Shown here: piece after piece, positions 1 through 7,612 of the stretch
Position numbering within the stretch: position 1 is the first letter of the stretch
Layout of the letters: the number at the start of each line of letters is the position of its first letter
Origin: Flavobacteriaceae bacterium
GTDB taxonomy: Bacteria > Bacteroidota > Bacteroidia > Flavobacteriales > Flavobacteriaceae
Direction of reading: 5' to 3'
Assembly (NCBI GenBank): GCA_947459635.1
Contig: CANHEA010000010.1
Location: forward strand, 1-50,205
DNA length: 50,205 bases
Notes under the pieces: model-generated
Databases searched by the model: none
What the model was told of the DNA's origin: nothing
What the model saw: the letters and a program-made list of their open reading frames with translations, nothing else
Position numbers and translations under genes: made by a program

Positions 1-1332
1 AAAACCAACAAAGTACTCTTTTTTGACTCCGAGGAATTTGAGGAAATCATCCTGCATTATCTTGATATGGGAAAAGCTTCCTTAGCTAAGAAAGCCTTAA
101 AATTAGCCTTAGAACAACATCCGAAATCTACTGGATTAAAGTTGGTTCAGGTAGAAATGTTAATTTATGAGGACAAGCTCGATGTAGCAGAAAAACTGCT
201 TAATGAGCTGTATGCCATCGAACCGCACAACGAAGAAATTTATATCCAAAAAGCCAGTATTTATTCTAAAAGAGATCAGCACGAAAAAGCGGTTGAAATC
301 TTAAAGACAGCGCTGCAATACACCGACGATTACGCTGACGTTTATAATTTAATCGGAATGGAATATCTTTTTATGGACAACTTAGAATTGGCCAAAGAGA
401 ATTTCATCAAATGCTTAGAAGAAGACACCGAAGATCAAGCTGCTTTGTATAATGTAGTGTATTGTTTCGAGTTCTTAGATCAAAACGAAGAAGCCATTAC
501 CTATTTGCACCAATACATCGATCGCAATCCGTATAGCGAAATTGCTTGGCATCAAATTGGTCGCTTGAGCTACGGTTTGAAAAAATATCCTGAAGCTTTG
601 CGTGCTTTTGAATTCGCGACTTATATCGACGATGAATTCTTAGGCGCTTTTATGGAAAAAGCAAAAACCCTAGAAAGACTAAAACGTTACGAGGAAGCTA
701 TTGAAAGCTATAACCGCACGATCGAATTGGATGACCCAACTTCTTACGCCTTATTGCGAATTGGGAAATGTCATGAGAAATTAGGCAATAAAGTTTTAGC
801 GCTAAAATTCTTTAATAAAACGGTTCATGAAGACCCATTATTAGATAAAGGTTGGATTGCCATTACCGATTTTTATGTTCGCCAGAAAAATTTTCAAAAG
901 GCATTGTATTATGTAAACAAAGCGCTCAGCATTGACAATGAAAATCGTTTTTACTGGAAGCGTTATGCGACCATCAACAAAGAACTCAATTTCTTTGAAG
1001 AAGCCGAATTTGGATACAGAAAAGCGGTGGAGCATGGAGATTATATGCTAGACACTTGGTTATTTTGGGTGGATATTTTGCAATTCTTAGGCGAATTTGA
1101 TTCTGCAATCCAAACTTTATTACAAGCTACCGAATACTTCCCAGAAGAATATGAAATCGAATACAGACTAGCTGGATTGTATCTGATGCTACAAGAAACT
1201 GCTAAAGGAAAATTTCACCTAAGCAACGGATTACGACTCAATTTCAAAAACAGAATGCTCTTAGAACATCTATTCCCATTGGTTTGGGACATGAAGTTGG
1301 TTCAAAAAGCCATTGAAAAACATTCTAAATAA
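1..1332 (+). CDS. TPR-repeat protein, 5' end outside the window
   Basis: The reading frame is open from base 1, and the codons before the first in-window ATG (67) read as normal protein (KTNKVLFFDSEEFEEIILHY). The true start is therefore outside the window and the ATG at 67 is internal. About 443 codons are visible. The sequence is almost entirely helical 34-residue tetratricopeptide repeats, recognisable by recurring A-x-x-x-Y/F and E-A-[IL]-x-x-Y patterns such as 'RYEEAIESYNRTIELD'. No signal peptide can be judged because the N-terminus is missing. TPR solenoids mediate protein-protein contacts; no enzymatic domain is visible and the partner is unknown. It is followed by a perfect-looking inverted repeat and then aroE in the same direction. 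Confidence 0.85.
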   Translation, partial: KTNKVLFFDSEEFEEIILHYLDMGKASLAKKALKLALEQHPKSTGLKLVQVEMLIYEDKLDVAEKLLNELYAIEPHNEEIYIQKASIYSKRDQHEKAVEILKTALQYTDDYADVYNLIGMEYLFMDNLELAKENFIKCLEEDTEDQAALYNVVYCFEFLDQNEEAITYLHQYIDRNPYSEIAWHQIGRLSYGLKKYPEALRAFEFATYIDDEFLGAFMEKAKTLERLKRYEEAIESYNRTIELDDPTSYALLRIGKCHEKLGNKVLALKFFNKTVHEDPLLDKGWIAITDFYVRQKNFQKALYYVNKALSIDNENRFYWKRYATINKELNFFEEAEFGYRKAVEHGDYMLDTWLFWVDILQFLGEFDSAIQTLLQATEYFPEEYEIEYRLAGLYLMLQETAKGKFHLSNGLRLNFKNRMLLEHLFPLVWDMKLVQKAIEKHSK

Positions 1333-1354
1333 AAATATGAATTTCAATTCTGGT

Positions 1355-1408
1355 ATTAGCCACGAATTCACGAATTAGAAATAAATAATTCGAGAATTCG
1401 TGGCTAAT
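1355..1408. repeat. Long inverted repeat between TPR gene and aroE
   Basis: The arms are 1355-1376 and 1387-1408, 22 bp each, matching as reverse complements at 21 of 22 positions around a 10-base loop. The core of each arm contains GCCACGAATTC. No T-tract follows, so it is not a classical intrinsic terminator on the plus strand. It could be a stem stabilising the upstream 3' end or a copy of a dispersed palindromic repeat. Confidence 0.7.
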
Positions 1409-1434
1409 TTATATCAGGAAATAGATACTAAACT

Positions 1435-2169
1435 ATGAAAGTCTACGGCTTAATTGGCAAAAACATCGACTATTCGTTTTCTAAAAAGTACTTTACGGAA
1501 CGCTTTGCGAATACCAATGCGACGGATTGTGTTTACGAGAACTTTGACCTTGAGAGCATTGACGACTTTAGTGCTGTACTGCAGTCTCACCCTGATCTCG
1601 CTGGCTTGAATGTAACCATTCCGTACAAAGAAGCTGTTATTCCACAATTGGATTTCCTTTCCAAAAAAGCGATGGCCATTGGAGCGGTGAACGTCATTAG
1701 ATTCAAGAAAAATGGGAAATTGAAAGGCTACAATTCGGACTACTTTGGTTTCAAAAAAGCTCTAAAACCCTTATTACAAGCCCATCATAAGAAAGCGCTA
1801 ATTCTTGGTACAGGCGGTTCTTCTAAAGCCGTGGCGTTTGCATTAGAGGAGCTCGGTATTACTTCGGCTTTTGTTTCTCGCGATGCGATGAAAAGCAGCC
1901 TTACTTATGATCGACTTAATGCCACCACTTTCGATAACTTTCAAATTGTAGTCAATTGCACGCCATTAGGAACCAGTCCAAATGTGAGGGAATTCCCTCC
2001 TATTCCCTATCAGTACTTTACTGAAAAACACCTTGCCTTCGATTTGATATATAATCCAGAGGAAACCCAATTTCTAAAAAGAGCAAAGAAACAGGGCGCC
2101 ATCACCAAGAATGGACAAGACATGTTGGTATTTCAGGCGGAAAAAGCTTGGAAAATTTGGAACAAGTAG
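1435..2169 (+). CDS. aroE: Shikimate dehydrogenase
   Basis: AroE reduces 3-dehydroshikimate to shikimate with NADPH, the fourth step of the aromatic amino acid (chorismate) pathway, in the cytoplasm. The protein is 244 aa, shorter than the roughly 270 aa of E. coli AroE. Visible motifs: S14/S16 of the shikimate-binding N-terminus (YSFSKK), NVTIPYK at 59-65 with catalytic Lys65, GAVNVI at 83-88, GYNSDYFGF at 98-106 with Asp102, the Rossmann glycine motif GTGGSSKA at 125-132, NCTPLGT at 174-180, and the C-terminal GQDMLVFQAEKAW. The domain order (substrate domain, NADP domain, C-terminal helix) is complete. The start is ATG 1435, directly followed by the family N-terminus. Confidence 0.93.
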   Translation: MKVYGLIGKNIDYSFSKKYFTERFANTNATDCVYENFDLESIDDFSAVLQSHPDLAGLNVTIPYKEAVIPQLDFLSKKAMAIGAVNVIRFKKNGKLKGYNSDYFGFKKALKPLLQAHHKKALILGTGGSSKAVAFALEELGITSAFVSRDAMKSSLTYDRLNATTFDNFQIVVNCTPLGTSPNVREFPPIPYQYFTEKHLAFDLIYNPEETQFLKRAKKQGAITKNGQDMLVFQAEKAWKIWNK

Positions 2170-2206
2170 CAATTCACCAAAAACTTCATCACTACAGCAA
2201 TAGCCC

Positions 2207-2287
2207 TAGCCCCGATAGAAACGGAAATCCTTTTGTGGCGTTTTTCGACACAAAAGATTGGAGAGTATAGCGGGAACTAGCTCCTAA
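2207..2287 (+). ncRNA. Structured element, copy 1 (Flavo-1-like)
   Basis: An 81-base element between aroE and the DUF349 gene. It begins TAGCCCCGATAG and ends AGCTCCTAA, the same ends as the copy at 33592-33703. A folded model is visible: the outer stem AGC/CCCG pairs with CGGG/GCT near the 3' end, and the inner stem CTTTTGTG pairs with CACAAAAG around a short loop. The other copy has a different but again self-complementary inner stem, which argues for selection on structure. The ends resemble my memory of the Flavo-1 RNA motif of Flavobacteria (function unknown), but this was not searched. The strand is inferred from the orientation of copy 2 relative to its gene. Confidence 0.6.
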
Positions 2288-2330
2288 GCCAATCTATCTA
2301 TACACTTAATACTATAATTACACGATTTTC

Positions 2331-2361
2331 TTTGTATTTTAAACCGCCTTTACTATCTTTC
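2331..2361 (+). promoter_or_regulatory. Promoter of DUF349 gene
   Basis: A Bacteroidota-type promoter: TTTG (-33) at 2331-2334, a 19-base spacer, and TATCTTTC at 2354-2361, one base off the TAnnTTTG -7 box. It lies 48 bases before the ATG at 2409 and 44 bases after the structured element ends, so that element would not be in this transcript. Confidence 0.5.
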
Positions 2362-2408
2362 GCACTCCAAAAGTGGAAAATTTGTAATAATCCTTAAACA
2401 TTTTTGTA

Positions 2409-4634
2409 ATGTTAGAAGAAAAGAATGATAACCTGCCGGAAACAAATCAAGAGGCAGACGGAAAAGTAAAAGCGGTGATTCAAGAAATGCACGACGCTCA
2501 TGTTGAACCAACCATTTCGGACGATGTAACCATTGTTGCTGACGATGAATCTGTGGAAAACGATGAATCGCAAGAAGTTCCTGTTGCTGAAAATGTAGCA
2601 GAAATTGTTGCTGAAGAAGCCATTGAAACTGCCGACGAAGTTGTGGAAGAAACTGTCGAAGCTACTGCAGAAGTTGAAGAAGAAGTAGTTGATGTTCAAG
2701 AGGAAACGATAGCAGAAACGATTGAATCTGAAATCGAAATACCAACTGAAGATGCAGTCGAAGAAGTAGCAGTTGAAGTTGAAATGACATCTAATGAAAG
2801 TGCGCCTGCTGAGGAAACGCCACAAGAAGACGTTGCTATTGCTGCTATTCTTGACGTAAACGCAGCGGAAAGTGAAGATGAAACATTGCGTCATGACATT
2901 CCGATGCAAGATTATGAAACGCTATCAATGGAGGAATTAGTTGCTGAACTAGAAACGCTAACTACTTCCGAAAAAGTAATGGCTGTTAAAGATCACGTCG
3001 AAGAACTTAAGAAGTCCTTTTTGGCAAAATACCATAGCTTAATTGAAGAAAAAAAGGATGAGTTTCACGCTGAAAATCCAGAATCTACTGAGGAATTTCA
3101 TTACCATTTTCCATTAAAAACAAAGTTTGACCAAATTTATAATCAATATAGAGATCAAAAAAGCAAACACTTTAAGAGCCTTGAATCAAATCTCAAAACG
3201 AATTTAGAAAATCGTTTAGCGATTGTGGAAGAATTGAAAAATTTGATCAATCCACAAGAAAATATCAAAGACACCTTGAAGCACTTCAATGATTTAAGAG
3301 ATCGTTGGAAAACTGCTGGGCCGATTCCGAAAGATAAATACAATCACGTTTGGAACAATTATCACTTTCATGTAGAGAATTTTTACGATTATTTGCATTT
3401 AGATCGTGAAGCCAGAGACGTCGATTTTAAACACAACTTAGAGCAAAAACAAAAAATTATTGCTCGCGTTGAGGAACTTGTACACGAAACTGACATCAAT
3501 AAAGCGTTTCGTGAATTACAAGATTTACATCGCCTTTGGAAAGAAGAAATTGGACCAGTTTCAAGAGAACATCGTGAAGAAGTTTGGACAAAATTTAGTG
3601 ATTTGACCAAACAAATGCATGACAAAAGAGAGTTGCTATTCGAAGGACTTCGCGCCGTTGAACAAGACAATCTCAATAAGAAAAAAGAAATCATTGCTAC
3701 GATTGAAGCACTAGCGCAAGAAAATGTAAGTTCTCACAGCGCGTGGACGGCTCAAGTAGCTAAAGTCGAAGCTGCTAGAAATGAGTTTTTCAGCACAGGA
3801 AAAGTTCCGAGTGAAGTGAATGAAGAAACTTGGACGAGCTTCAAAAACGCAGTGCGTAGTTTTAATGTCTTGAAGAACAACTTCTATAAGGATATCAAGA
3901 AAGATCAAAACACGAATCTTAGTTTGAAACAAGCATTGGTTGCCAAAGCAAGGGAACTGCAAGAAAGTACAGATTTTGCTGCAACAACGCCAATCATGAA
4001 ACAAATTCAAGAGGAATGGAAAACCATTGGGCACGTTCCAAGAAAATTTTCGGACCAATTGTGGACAGAATTTAGAGCGGCTTGCAACATCTATTTTGAA
4101 AATCTTAAAGCCCAAAAAAGCCAGGTTAATCCAGAAGAGGCGGAAGCATACGAAAAGAAAAAAGCTTACTTAGAAACCGTAAGAGCTTTTGAAATGACGG
4201 GAGATCATAAAACCGATTTGGATGCCATCAAACTTCATATTGAAAATTGGAAAAATTGTGGCAAAGTTCCAGAAGGCAGAAGACATATCGAAGGAAAGTT
4301 TAATAAAATTCTAGATGTGCTTTTCGAAAAACTGAGTCTGAGTAAAAAAGAATCTGATTTGGTTCGTTTCACTAACAGAGTCGGAAACTTATCGGAAAAT
4401 AACGATACTCGTAAGTTGGAAAGTGAAAAAATATTCCTAATTCGCAAAATTGAGGAAACACAACAAGAGATTTTTCAATTAGAGAATAATATTCAGTTTT
4501 TTACCAATACCAAAAATGCGAAGAAAGAAAACTCGATTGTGCTTGAGGTAAGAAAAAATATCGCAAAGCATAAAGAGAGTTTGGATGTTTTGAAAGAAAA
4601 ACTAAAGAAATTGCGTGAAGTGAAAGCGGAATAA
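2409..4634 (+). CDS. DUF349 repeat protein with acidic N-terminus
   Basis: A 741-aa protein. Residues 1 to about 165 are a low-complexity acidic tract rich in Glu, Val and Ala. It is followed by at least five DUF349 repeats, each marked by a Trp-x5-Gly-x-[VI]-Pro pattern and a later W-x-x-F: RWKTAGPIPK near 298, LWKEEIGPVS near 376, FFSTGKVP near 457, EWKTIGHVP near 536 and NWKNCGKVP near 612. The C-terminus (from about 660) is a basic, Lys/Glu-rich coiled coil. DUF349 proteins are widespread in Bacteroidota but I know no established function for this one. There is no signal peptide, so it is probably cytoplasmic. It has its own promoter and a terminator hairpin follows. Confidence 0.88.
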   Translation: MLEEKNDNLPETNQEADGKVKAVIQEMHDAHVEPTISDDVTIVADDESVENDESQEVPVAENVAEIVAEEAIETADEVVEETVEATAEVEEEVVDVQEETIAETIESEIEIPTEDAVEEVAVEVEMTSNESAPAEETPQEDVAIAAILDVNAAESEDETLRHDIPMQDYETLSMEELVAELETLTTSEKVMAVKDHVEELKKSFLAKYHSLIEEKKDEFHAENPESTEEFHYHFPLKTKFDQIYNQYRDQKSKHFKSLESNLKTNLENRLAIVEELKNLINPQENIKDTLKHFNDLRDRWKTAGPIPKDKYNHVWNNYHFHVENFYDYLHLDREARDVDFKHNLEQKQKIIARVEELVHETDINKAFRELQDLHRLWKEEIGPVSREHREEVWTKFSDLTKQMHDKRELLFEGLRAVEQDNLNKKKEIIATIEALAQENVSSHSAWTAQVAKVEAARNEFFSTGKVPSEVNEETWTSFKNAVRSFNVLKNNFYKDIKKDQNTNLSLKQALVAKARELQESTDFAATTPIMKQIQEEWKTIGHVPRKFSDQLWTEFRAACNIYFENLKAQKSQVNPEEAEAYEKKKAYLETVRAFEMTGDHKTDLDAIKLHIENWKNCGKVPEGRRHIEGKFNKILDVLFEKLSLSKKESDLVRFTNRVGNLSENNDTRKLESEKIFLIRKIEETQQEIFQLENNIQFFTNTKNAKKENSIVLEVRKNIAKHKESLDVLKEKLKKLREVKAE

Positions 4635-4652
4635 TCGAATCTTCAATAAGAT

Positions 4653-4690
4653 AAAAGCCTTGTTTTCAATGAAAATGAGGCTTTTTTTTT
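4653..4690 (+). terminator. Intrinsic terminator after DUF349 gene
   Basis: AAAAGCCT and AGGCTTTT form the outer stem of a hairpin whose upper part pairs GTTTTC with GAAAAT imperfectly. The 3' arm runs into ten T residues, 19 bases past the stop codon. Confidence 0.8.
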
Positions 4691-4702
4691 GATTTTCAAA
4701 AT

Positions 4703-4716
4703 ATGATAATTGTCAT
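4703..4716. promoter_or_regulatory. FNR/CRP-like dyad before hemN
   Basis: ATGATAATTGTCAT has inverted half-sites ATGA and TCAT, preceded by AAAT. The centre (4709.5) is 36.5 bp upstream of the last base of the -7 box TACTTTTG, about -40.5 from the expected start of transcription. The same geometry recurs before ccoS and ccoI. No TTTG -33 box is seen at the right distance, as expected for an activator-dependent promoter. Confidence 0.7.
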
Positions 4717-4738
4717 TATTATTTTCAATTGACTCCTC

Positions 4739-4746
4739 TACTTTTG
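4739..4746 (+). promoter_or_regulatory. -7 box of hemN promoter
   Basis: TACTTTTG matches TAnnTTTG exactly. Transcription would start near 4750, giving a leader of about 16 bases before the ATG at 4767. Confidence 0.65.
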
Positions 4747-4766
4747 AGTAATCAATTTAATTTGAC

Positions 4767-6131
4767 ATGGCTATTTCCTTATTGCAAAAATACAACGTCC
4801 CTGGACCAAGATATACGAGTTATCCGACAGTTCCGTACTGGGATGATGATTATTTTTCCGCTAAAGCTTGGATAGATACACTAAAGAAATCATTTAACGA
4901 AACCAATGCGACGGAAGGAATTAGCCTTTATATTCACTTACCATTTTGCGAAAGCATGTGTACTTTTTGCGGCTGTCACAAACGAATTACCAAAAACCAC
5001 AGCGTTGAACATCCTTATATTACGGCAGTTCTAAAGGAATGGAAACTTTATTGTGCTCTTTTTGATGAGACGCCAATTATAAAGGAAATTCATTTAGGCG
5101 GTGGCACTCCGACATTTTTTTCAGTTCAGAACTTAGAAGATCTGATCAATGGTATTTTCAGTCACGCCAAGAAAGCAGAAAAATATGAGTTCAGTTTTGA
5201 AGGCCATCCCAACAATACTACGCGAGCGCATTTGCAAAAACTCTATGACCTTGGATTTCGCAGAGTAAGTTTTGGCGTTCAGGATTATTCAGAAAAAGTG
5301 CAGACCGCCATACATCGTCATCAGTCTTTTCACAATGTTGCCAAAGTTACGTTTTGGGCGAAAGAAATTGGATACACCTCAGTGGGTCATGATTTGATTT
5401 TTGGTTTGCCGTTTCAAAAACTAGATGATGTTATTGATACCATTGAAAAAACAAAATCGCTACAACCAGATCGTTTGGCATTCTACAGTTATGCTCACGT
5501 CCCGTGGATAAAAGGAAACGGTCAACGTGGTTTTAAAGATGAAGATGTTCCCAAAGATGATGAAAAGCGCAATTTATATGAAATCGGCAAGCAATTGCTT
5601 TTTGAAAATGACTACCTAGAAATCGGCATGGATCACTTTGCGTTGAAAACCGATAGTCTCTATACCGCCTTTAAAAACAGTCAGTTGCATCGCAATTTTA
5701 TGGGCTACAGTGCATCGAAAACACAGGTGATGATTGGGTTGGGCGTTTCTTCGATTAGCGATAGTTGGTACAGTTTTGCGCAAAACGAAAAGAACTTAGA
5801 AGACTATTATCAACTATTAGAATGGGATAAAATCCCTGTCGTAAAAGGACATTTATTGACGACAGAAGATCTAATTATTCGAAAACACATTTTAAATTTG
5901 ATGTGTCAATTTGAAACTTCTTGGGATAACCGAAGTAATTATGTCGCAGACATCCCAAGTATCGTTGGTCAATTAGAAGAAATGGAAAAAGATGGCCTAG
6001 TTCAAATATTAGATTCGGGAATAAAGATCACAGAAGCTGGCAGACCATTTGTTCGAAATATCTGTATGGCTTTTGATTTGCGACTCAAAAGAAAACTTCC
6101 GACTACTTCCCTATTTTCGATGACGGTCTAA
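4767..6131 (+). CDS. hemN: Oxygen-independent coproporphyrinogen III oxidase (HemN)
   Basis: A radical-SAM enzyme that decarboxylates two propionates of coproporphyrinogen III to make protoporphyrinogen IX without oxygen. It is 454 aa, full length for HemN. The 4Fe-4S motif is C61-x3-C65-x2-C68 with a further C70 (CESMCTFCGC), the HemN signature that distinguishes it from HemW. The SAM-binding GGGTP is at 111-115, and the N-terminal PRYTSYP is the HemN substrate-region signature. The C-terminal HemN domain (about 340-440) is present. An FNR-like dyad sits upstream and the cbb3 oxidase operon follows on the other strand, so induction under low oxygen is expected. The product is cytoplasmic. 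Confidence 0.94.
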   Translation: MAISLLQKYNVPGPRYTSYPTVPYWDDDYFSAKAWIDTLKKSFNETNATEGISLYIHLPFCESMCTFCGCHKRITKNHSVEHPYITAVLKEWKLYCALFDETPIIKEIHLGGGTPTFFSVQNLEDLINGIFSHAKKAEKYEFSFEGHPNNTTRAHLQKLYDLGFRRVSFGVQDYSEKVQTAIHRHQSFHNVAKVTFWAKEIGYTSVGHDLIFGLPFQKLDDVIDTIEKTKSLQPDRLAFYSYAHVPWIKGNGQRGFKDEDVPKDDEKRNLYEIGKQLLFENDYLEIGMDHFALKTDSLYTAFKNSQLHRNFMGYSASKTQVMIGLGVSSISDSWYSFAQNEKNLEDYYQLLEWDKIPVVKGHLLTTEDLIIRKHILNLMCQFETSWDNRSNYVADIPSIVGQLEEMEKDGLVQILDSGIKITEAGRPFVRNICMAFDLRLKRKLPTTSLFSMTV

Positions 6132-6133
6132 AT

Positions 6134-6163
6134 AAAAAAATCACGCTAATTAGCGTGATTTTT
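6134..6163. terminator. Bidirectional terminator between hemN and YdcH-like gene
   Basis: AAAATCACGCTAATTAGCGTGATTTTT is a near-perfect palindrome with A-runs on one side and T-runs on the other. It lies between two convergent genes and can serve both. Confidence 0.85.
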
Positions 6164-6165
6164 CT

Positions 6166-6396
6166 TTAGTTTTTGATCATCTTATAAAGCTCATCCTTAA
6201 GATGCAATGCTTTAGCTTTCAATTCTTTTAGCGCTTCATCGGTTGCAATTTCAACTCCAGTTTTGATGCGGAGTAATTGATGATCTAATTCGTGATACTC
6301 ATCGAATAATTTTCGAAAATAGCTATTCTCCACTTTCAATTGATGTATTTTTTCTTGATGCTCCGGAAATTCGTGCAATAAATCATGCTTCTCCAT
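6166..6396 (-). CDS. YdcH-family (DUF465) small protein
   Basis: A 76-aa, highly charged, fully helical protein with a heptad-like pattern. It has the features of the YdcH/DUF465 family: an N-terminal HDLLHEFPEH, a central FDEYHELD and a C-terminal LKDELY motif. The family forms short coiled coils; the role is unknown. It ends two bases past the shared terminator and starts 36 bases downstream of the TauE/SafE-like gene, so it is probably the last gene of the cco transcript. No signal peptide or membrane segment is seen. Confidence 0.75.
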   Translation of the reverse strand: MEKHDLLHEFPEHQEKIHQLKVENSYFRKLFDEYHELDHQLLRIKTGVEIATDEALKELKAKALHLKDELYKMIKN

Positions 6397-6432
6397 AATA
6401 ATTGTAGTTTATGATAATAAAAATTCTAAAAT

Positions 6433-7134
6433 TTAATGACAATTAGGTTGATTCTGTACAAACAGATTTAGATTAGATGGCGAAACATACGGAATCCCCA
6501 ACCCTAATCCTCTAAAAATAAATAAGATCCCAATGAGCACACCAACAACAGGTATGATTTTTTGAATTTTGCTACGAAATGGTATGGTCAGATACGAATT
6601 CAAATAGACCACACTGCTCATCATGGGAATTGTACCTAGTCCAAACAAAATCATATAAACCATCCCAAAACCTACACTTTGCATCGCGATGGCGCCAAAT
6701 AGGGCGACATATACGAGTCCACATGGTAAAAAACCATTGAGCAATCCTATAGAAAATAGTGAAGAATAGCTGCTCTTTTTAAATTGACGCCCTAAAGCAC
6801 TCTTTACACTGGAAATCAATCTAAATACAGGTTTTGAAAAATTATACTTATAAAAAATTCGCTCCGGCACGGCAATTACAAGTATCATCAAAACACCTAA
6901 TACTATTGATAATTCTTGTTGAATTCCAGCCAAAAACAAGCCTTTACCTAAAAGCCCGAAAAGAAAACCTATAGAAGCATAAGCCGACAATCGACCAATG
7001 TGATAGGTCAAGATTTGCGTTGCTTTTTTCGTCGGGTTATTTCTGTCCACGGGCAACATCATCGCAATTGGACCGCACATTCCGATGCAATGCAAACTAC
7101 TAATCAACCCAAAAATAAATGCGGTATAAAGCAT
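6433..7134 (-). CDS. TauE/SafE (UreH-like) membrane protein of the cco operon
   Basis: A 233-aa polytopic membrane protein, about six hydrophobic segments. The first helix carries SSLHCIGMCGP (residues 12-22), a Cys-x3-Cys in the membrane that is typical of the 'sulfite exporter TauE/SafE' or UreH/DsbD-like proteins placed at the end of cbb3 operons. From this context a role in copper or redox handling for oxidase assembly is likely; sulfite export is only a family label. It sits 16 bases after ccoH in the same direction. The protein ends with Cys-His (QNQPNCH), a possible further metal ligand. Confidence 0.78.
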   Translation of the reverse strand: MLYTAFIFGLISSLHCIGMCGPIAMMLPVDRNNPTKKATQILTYHIGRLSAYASIGFLFGLLGKGLFLAGIQQELSIVLGVLMILVIAVPERIFYKYNFSKPVFRLISSVKSALGRQFKKSSYSSLFSIGLLNGFLPCGLVYVALFGAIAMQSVGFGMVYMILFGLGTIPMMSSVVYLNSYLTIPFRSKIQKIIPVVGVLIGILFIFRGLGLGIPYVSPSNLNLFVQNQPNCH

Positions 7135-7150
7135 TATCGAACGTCTAAAA

Positions 7151-7600
7151 TTATCTCAAATATAAATCTTCCTTAGTGGTATACAGTTTTCCTTGGTACT
7201 GCCACTCTATTGTAATGTCCCATCGACCGCCTACCAAACTTTTTTTAGGTATGAGCAAAGTAGAATTAGTCAACGAAAGTGGAATTTCGAAGTCTAATTT
7301 TTTGTTAGACGGCCGGTATAGAGACACTGTACCATTAACTTTCTTTGAATCGAACTGTTTCGGAAACGAAATAGAAATTGCTCCGTTAGAAGCAGTAACC
7401 ACCGGTTTTTCAGTCAAATCTTCTGCATTTTGAACACGCAGCATTTCTGCTCCAAATTTTGCGTCTTTTTTGTAGTACTCGTCGACAACCAGTTCATTGT
7501 CATACTTCGAATTGGTTTGCACTTTGAAAACAAAATACAAGATGAAACTGATAAACAATGCAAACGATATTACTATAGAAGTTCCCCAGCTAATTTTCAT
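7151..7600 (-). CDS. ccoH: CcoH/FixH-like cbb3 oxidase assembly protein
   Basis: A 149-aa protein with one N-terminal membrane segment (about 8-26) and a periplasmic beta-rich domain, matching FixH in size and layout. The family features visible are a YYKKDAKFGAEM-like segment after the anchor and the late GGRWDITIEW motif. FixH/CcoH is needed for stable assembly of the cbb3-type oxidase. It lies 12 bases downstream of ccoG and 16 bases before the TauE/SafE-like gene, clearly inside the operon. Confidence 0.85.
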   Translation of the reverse strand: MKISWGTSIVISFALFISFILYFVFKVQTNSKYDNELVVDEYYKKDAKFGAEMLRVQNAEDLTEKPVVTASNGAISISFPKQFDSKKVNGTVSLYRPSNKKLDFEIPLSLTNSTLLIPKKSLVGGRWDITIEWQYQGKLYTTKEDLYLR

Positions 7601-7612
7601 AATTTAAGTTTT

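Noticed and set aside
2412..2909. 165-aa ORF on the minus strand
   Set aside because: It is the antisense of the acidic Glu/Val tract (giving Phe/Cys/Asn-rich sequence) and has no motif or start signal; it mirrors the codon bias of the DUF349 gene.
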